Shown here: positions 63,290-64,000 of the stretch, in pieces
Layout: every line of letters starts with the position of its first letter
How positions within the stretch are numbered: the stretch's first letter is position 1
Origin: Mytilisepta virgata
Lineage: Eukaryota > Mollusca > Bivalvia > Mytilida > Mytilidae
Reading direction: 5' to 3'
DNA: 64,000 nucleotides
Assembly (NCBI GenBank): GCA_028015205.1
Contig: CM051518.1
Location: forward strand, 57,236,978-57,300,977
Translations under genes and position numbers: made by a program
The notes under the pieces: generated by a model
Told to the model about the DNA's origin: nothing
What the model saw: only the letters and a program-made list of their open reading frames with translations
Databases searched by the model: none

Positions 63290-63372
63290 GGATGAGGAGG
63301 AGAGGTATAGAGAAAGAGAAACAGAGAGGAGAGGAGAGAGGGAGAGAAAGAGAGAGAAGGAGACAGAAGAGT
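63290..63372. repeat. Purine-rich microsatellite (GAGAGG/GAGAAAG)
   Basis: About 80 bp almost only of G and A, directly downstream of the LINE frame on its 3' side. Confidence 0.9.
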
Positions 63373-63389
63373 GTGGAATCAGATGTTAA

Positions 63390-63998
63390 TTAGACGAACA
63401 GGAATCTGTTTGATTTTCTAATATAATCATACACATTTTTAAAAATGATTTCATTTTGTTCCTCTGTTTTGTTACTGCCTCTGGTTAAAAGATCAGTATT
63501 TATACTGCAAGTATCTGGTAACCAGGTCAGGTTATTAATCAATACTGCTCTGCTGTTTGAATATTTATTACACTTAAAAAAGAAGTGATATGCATTTTCA
63601 ACCGCAGCGCCGCAGTTACAGGACGGACTGGCCACAATGTTTACTCTAAAGAGATCGTGATTTAGAAAAGAAGCATGACACCTTATTTGAGTTAAAATAA
63701 CATTTAGTTTTCTAGGTCCAAATGCGAAGTAGGATGGTATTAGATTAGCCTGATTAATGGTTTTCAGTTTTCTCTTAAATTCTGATATAGAATTGACATT
63801 TCTTATGTTTAAATCCAAATTATTCCATTGCCTTATAGTTGCAGGGATATATGAACCGCTGGTAAGAGAAAGCCTACAAAAAGGTACAATGATATCTTCT
63901 CCGTTACGGAGGGGGTATGTAGTTGTGCTCTGAATTGTTGGAGGAATAAGTTTACAAAGATAATTAGAAGCAGAATTATTTTTTATATTATAAAACAT
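63390..63998 (-). mobile_element. LINE reverse transcriptase, C-terminal part, runs off the right edge
   Basis: An open minus-strand frame of 202 codons ends in a stop at 63390. It reads IPATIRQWNNLDLNIRN, then FKRKLK, IRCHASFLNHDLF and a zinc-type motif CNCGAAVENAYHFFFKC (C-x-C-x8-H-x4-C). This layout is typical of the end of non-LTR retrotransposon ORF2, after the polymerase domain. The catalytic part would lie to the right, outside the window. The frame is intact as far as visible, so the copy may be recent. Clade not decided. Confidence 0.8.
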
Positions 63999-64000
63999 TT

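Noticed and set aside
1..64000. CRISPR array, tRNA or rRNA genes
   Set aside because: The tandem repeats lack regular spacers of CRISPR type, and no cloverleaf or rRNA core sequence was recognised by eye. A tRNA scan was not possible.

Overview
The window looks like nuclear DNA of a bivalve mollusc, most likely a mussel (Mytilus-like). The sequence is very AT-rich, its genes are split into short exons with GT/AG borders, and it is packed with dispersed repeats of kinds I associate with mussel genomes. The species assignment is inference; no sequence search was possible.

Layout. From 0.5 to 46.2 kb lies a tandem array of aldo-keto reductase (AKR) genes of the bacterial YajO-like type, all on the minus strand. 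Their exons were found by reading translated blocks and checking splice borders and codon phase. Copy A (504-6588) is cut by the left edge and has a frameshift in exon 4. Copy B (16654-30625) and copy C (36088-40549) are intact with 8 exons each, encoding about 373 and 374 residues with the Asp/Tyr/Lys/His catalytic set. Copy D (42238-46183) is a decayed duplicate of C that has lost exons 6 and 7. A lone damaged exon-8 copy at 15944-16055 suggests a fifth, mostly lost copy.

Between copies A and B (8321-14424) sits a young, nearly complete LTR retrotransposon on the plus strand. Its sequences are Ty3/gypsy-like, but the pol order is protease - integrase - reverse transcriptase - RNase H, the order normally seen in Ty1/copia. 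This is the hallmark of the Gmr1-like group. One early in-frame TAG and unequal LTRs are its main defects. Its target site matches a consensus splice donor, and two candidate plus-strand host exons flank it.

The right part (46-64 kb) is mainly repeats, plus the 3' portion of a second minus-strand gene (56765-62588). This appears to encode an SPFH/band-7-like protein with a charged helical tail. A LINE reverse-transcriptase C-terminus (63390-63998) runs off the right edge, and a degraded LINE piece lies in intron 1 of copy D.

The non-coding space holds two foldback elements with long inverted arms, a mussel-type dispersed repeat arranged head to head, several minisatellites, and copies of at least six dispersed repeat families. 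No rRNA, tRNA or CRISPR array was seen.
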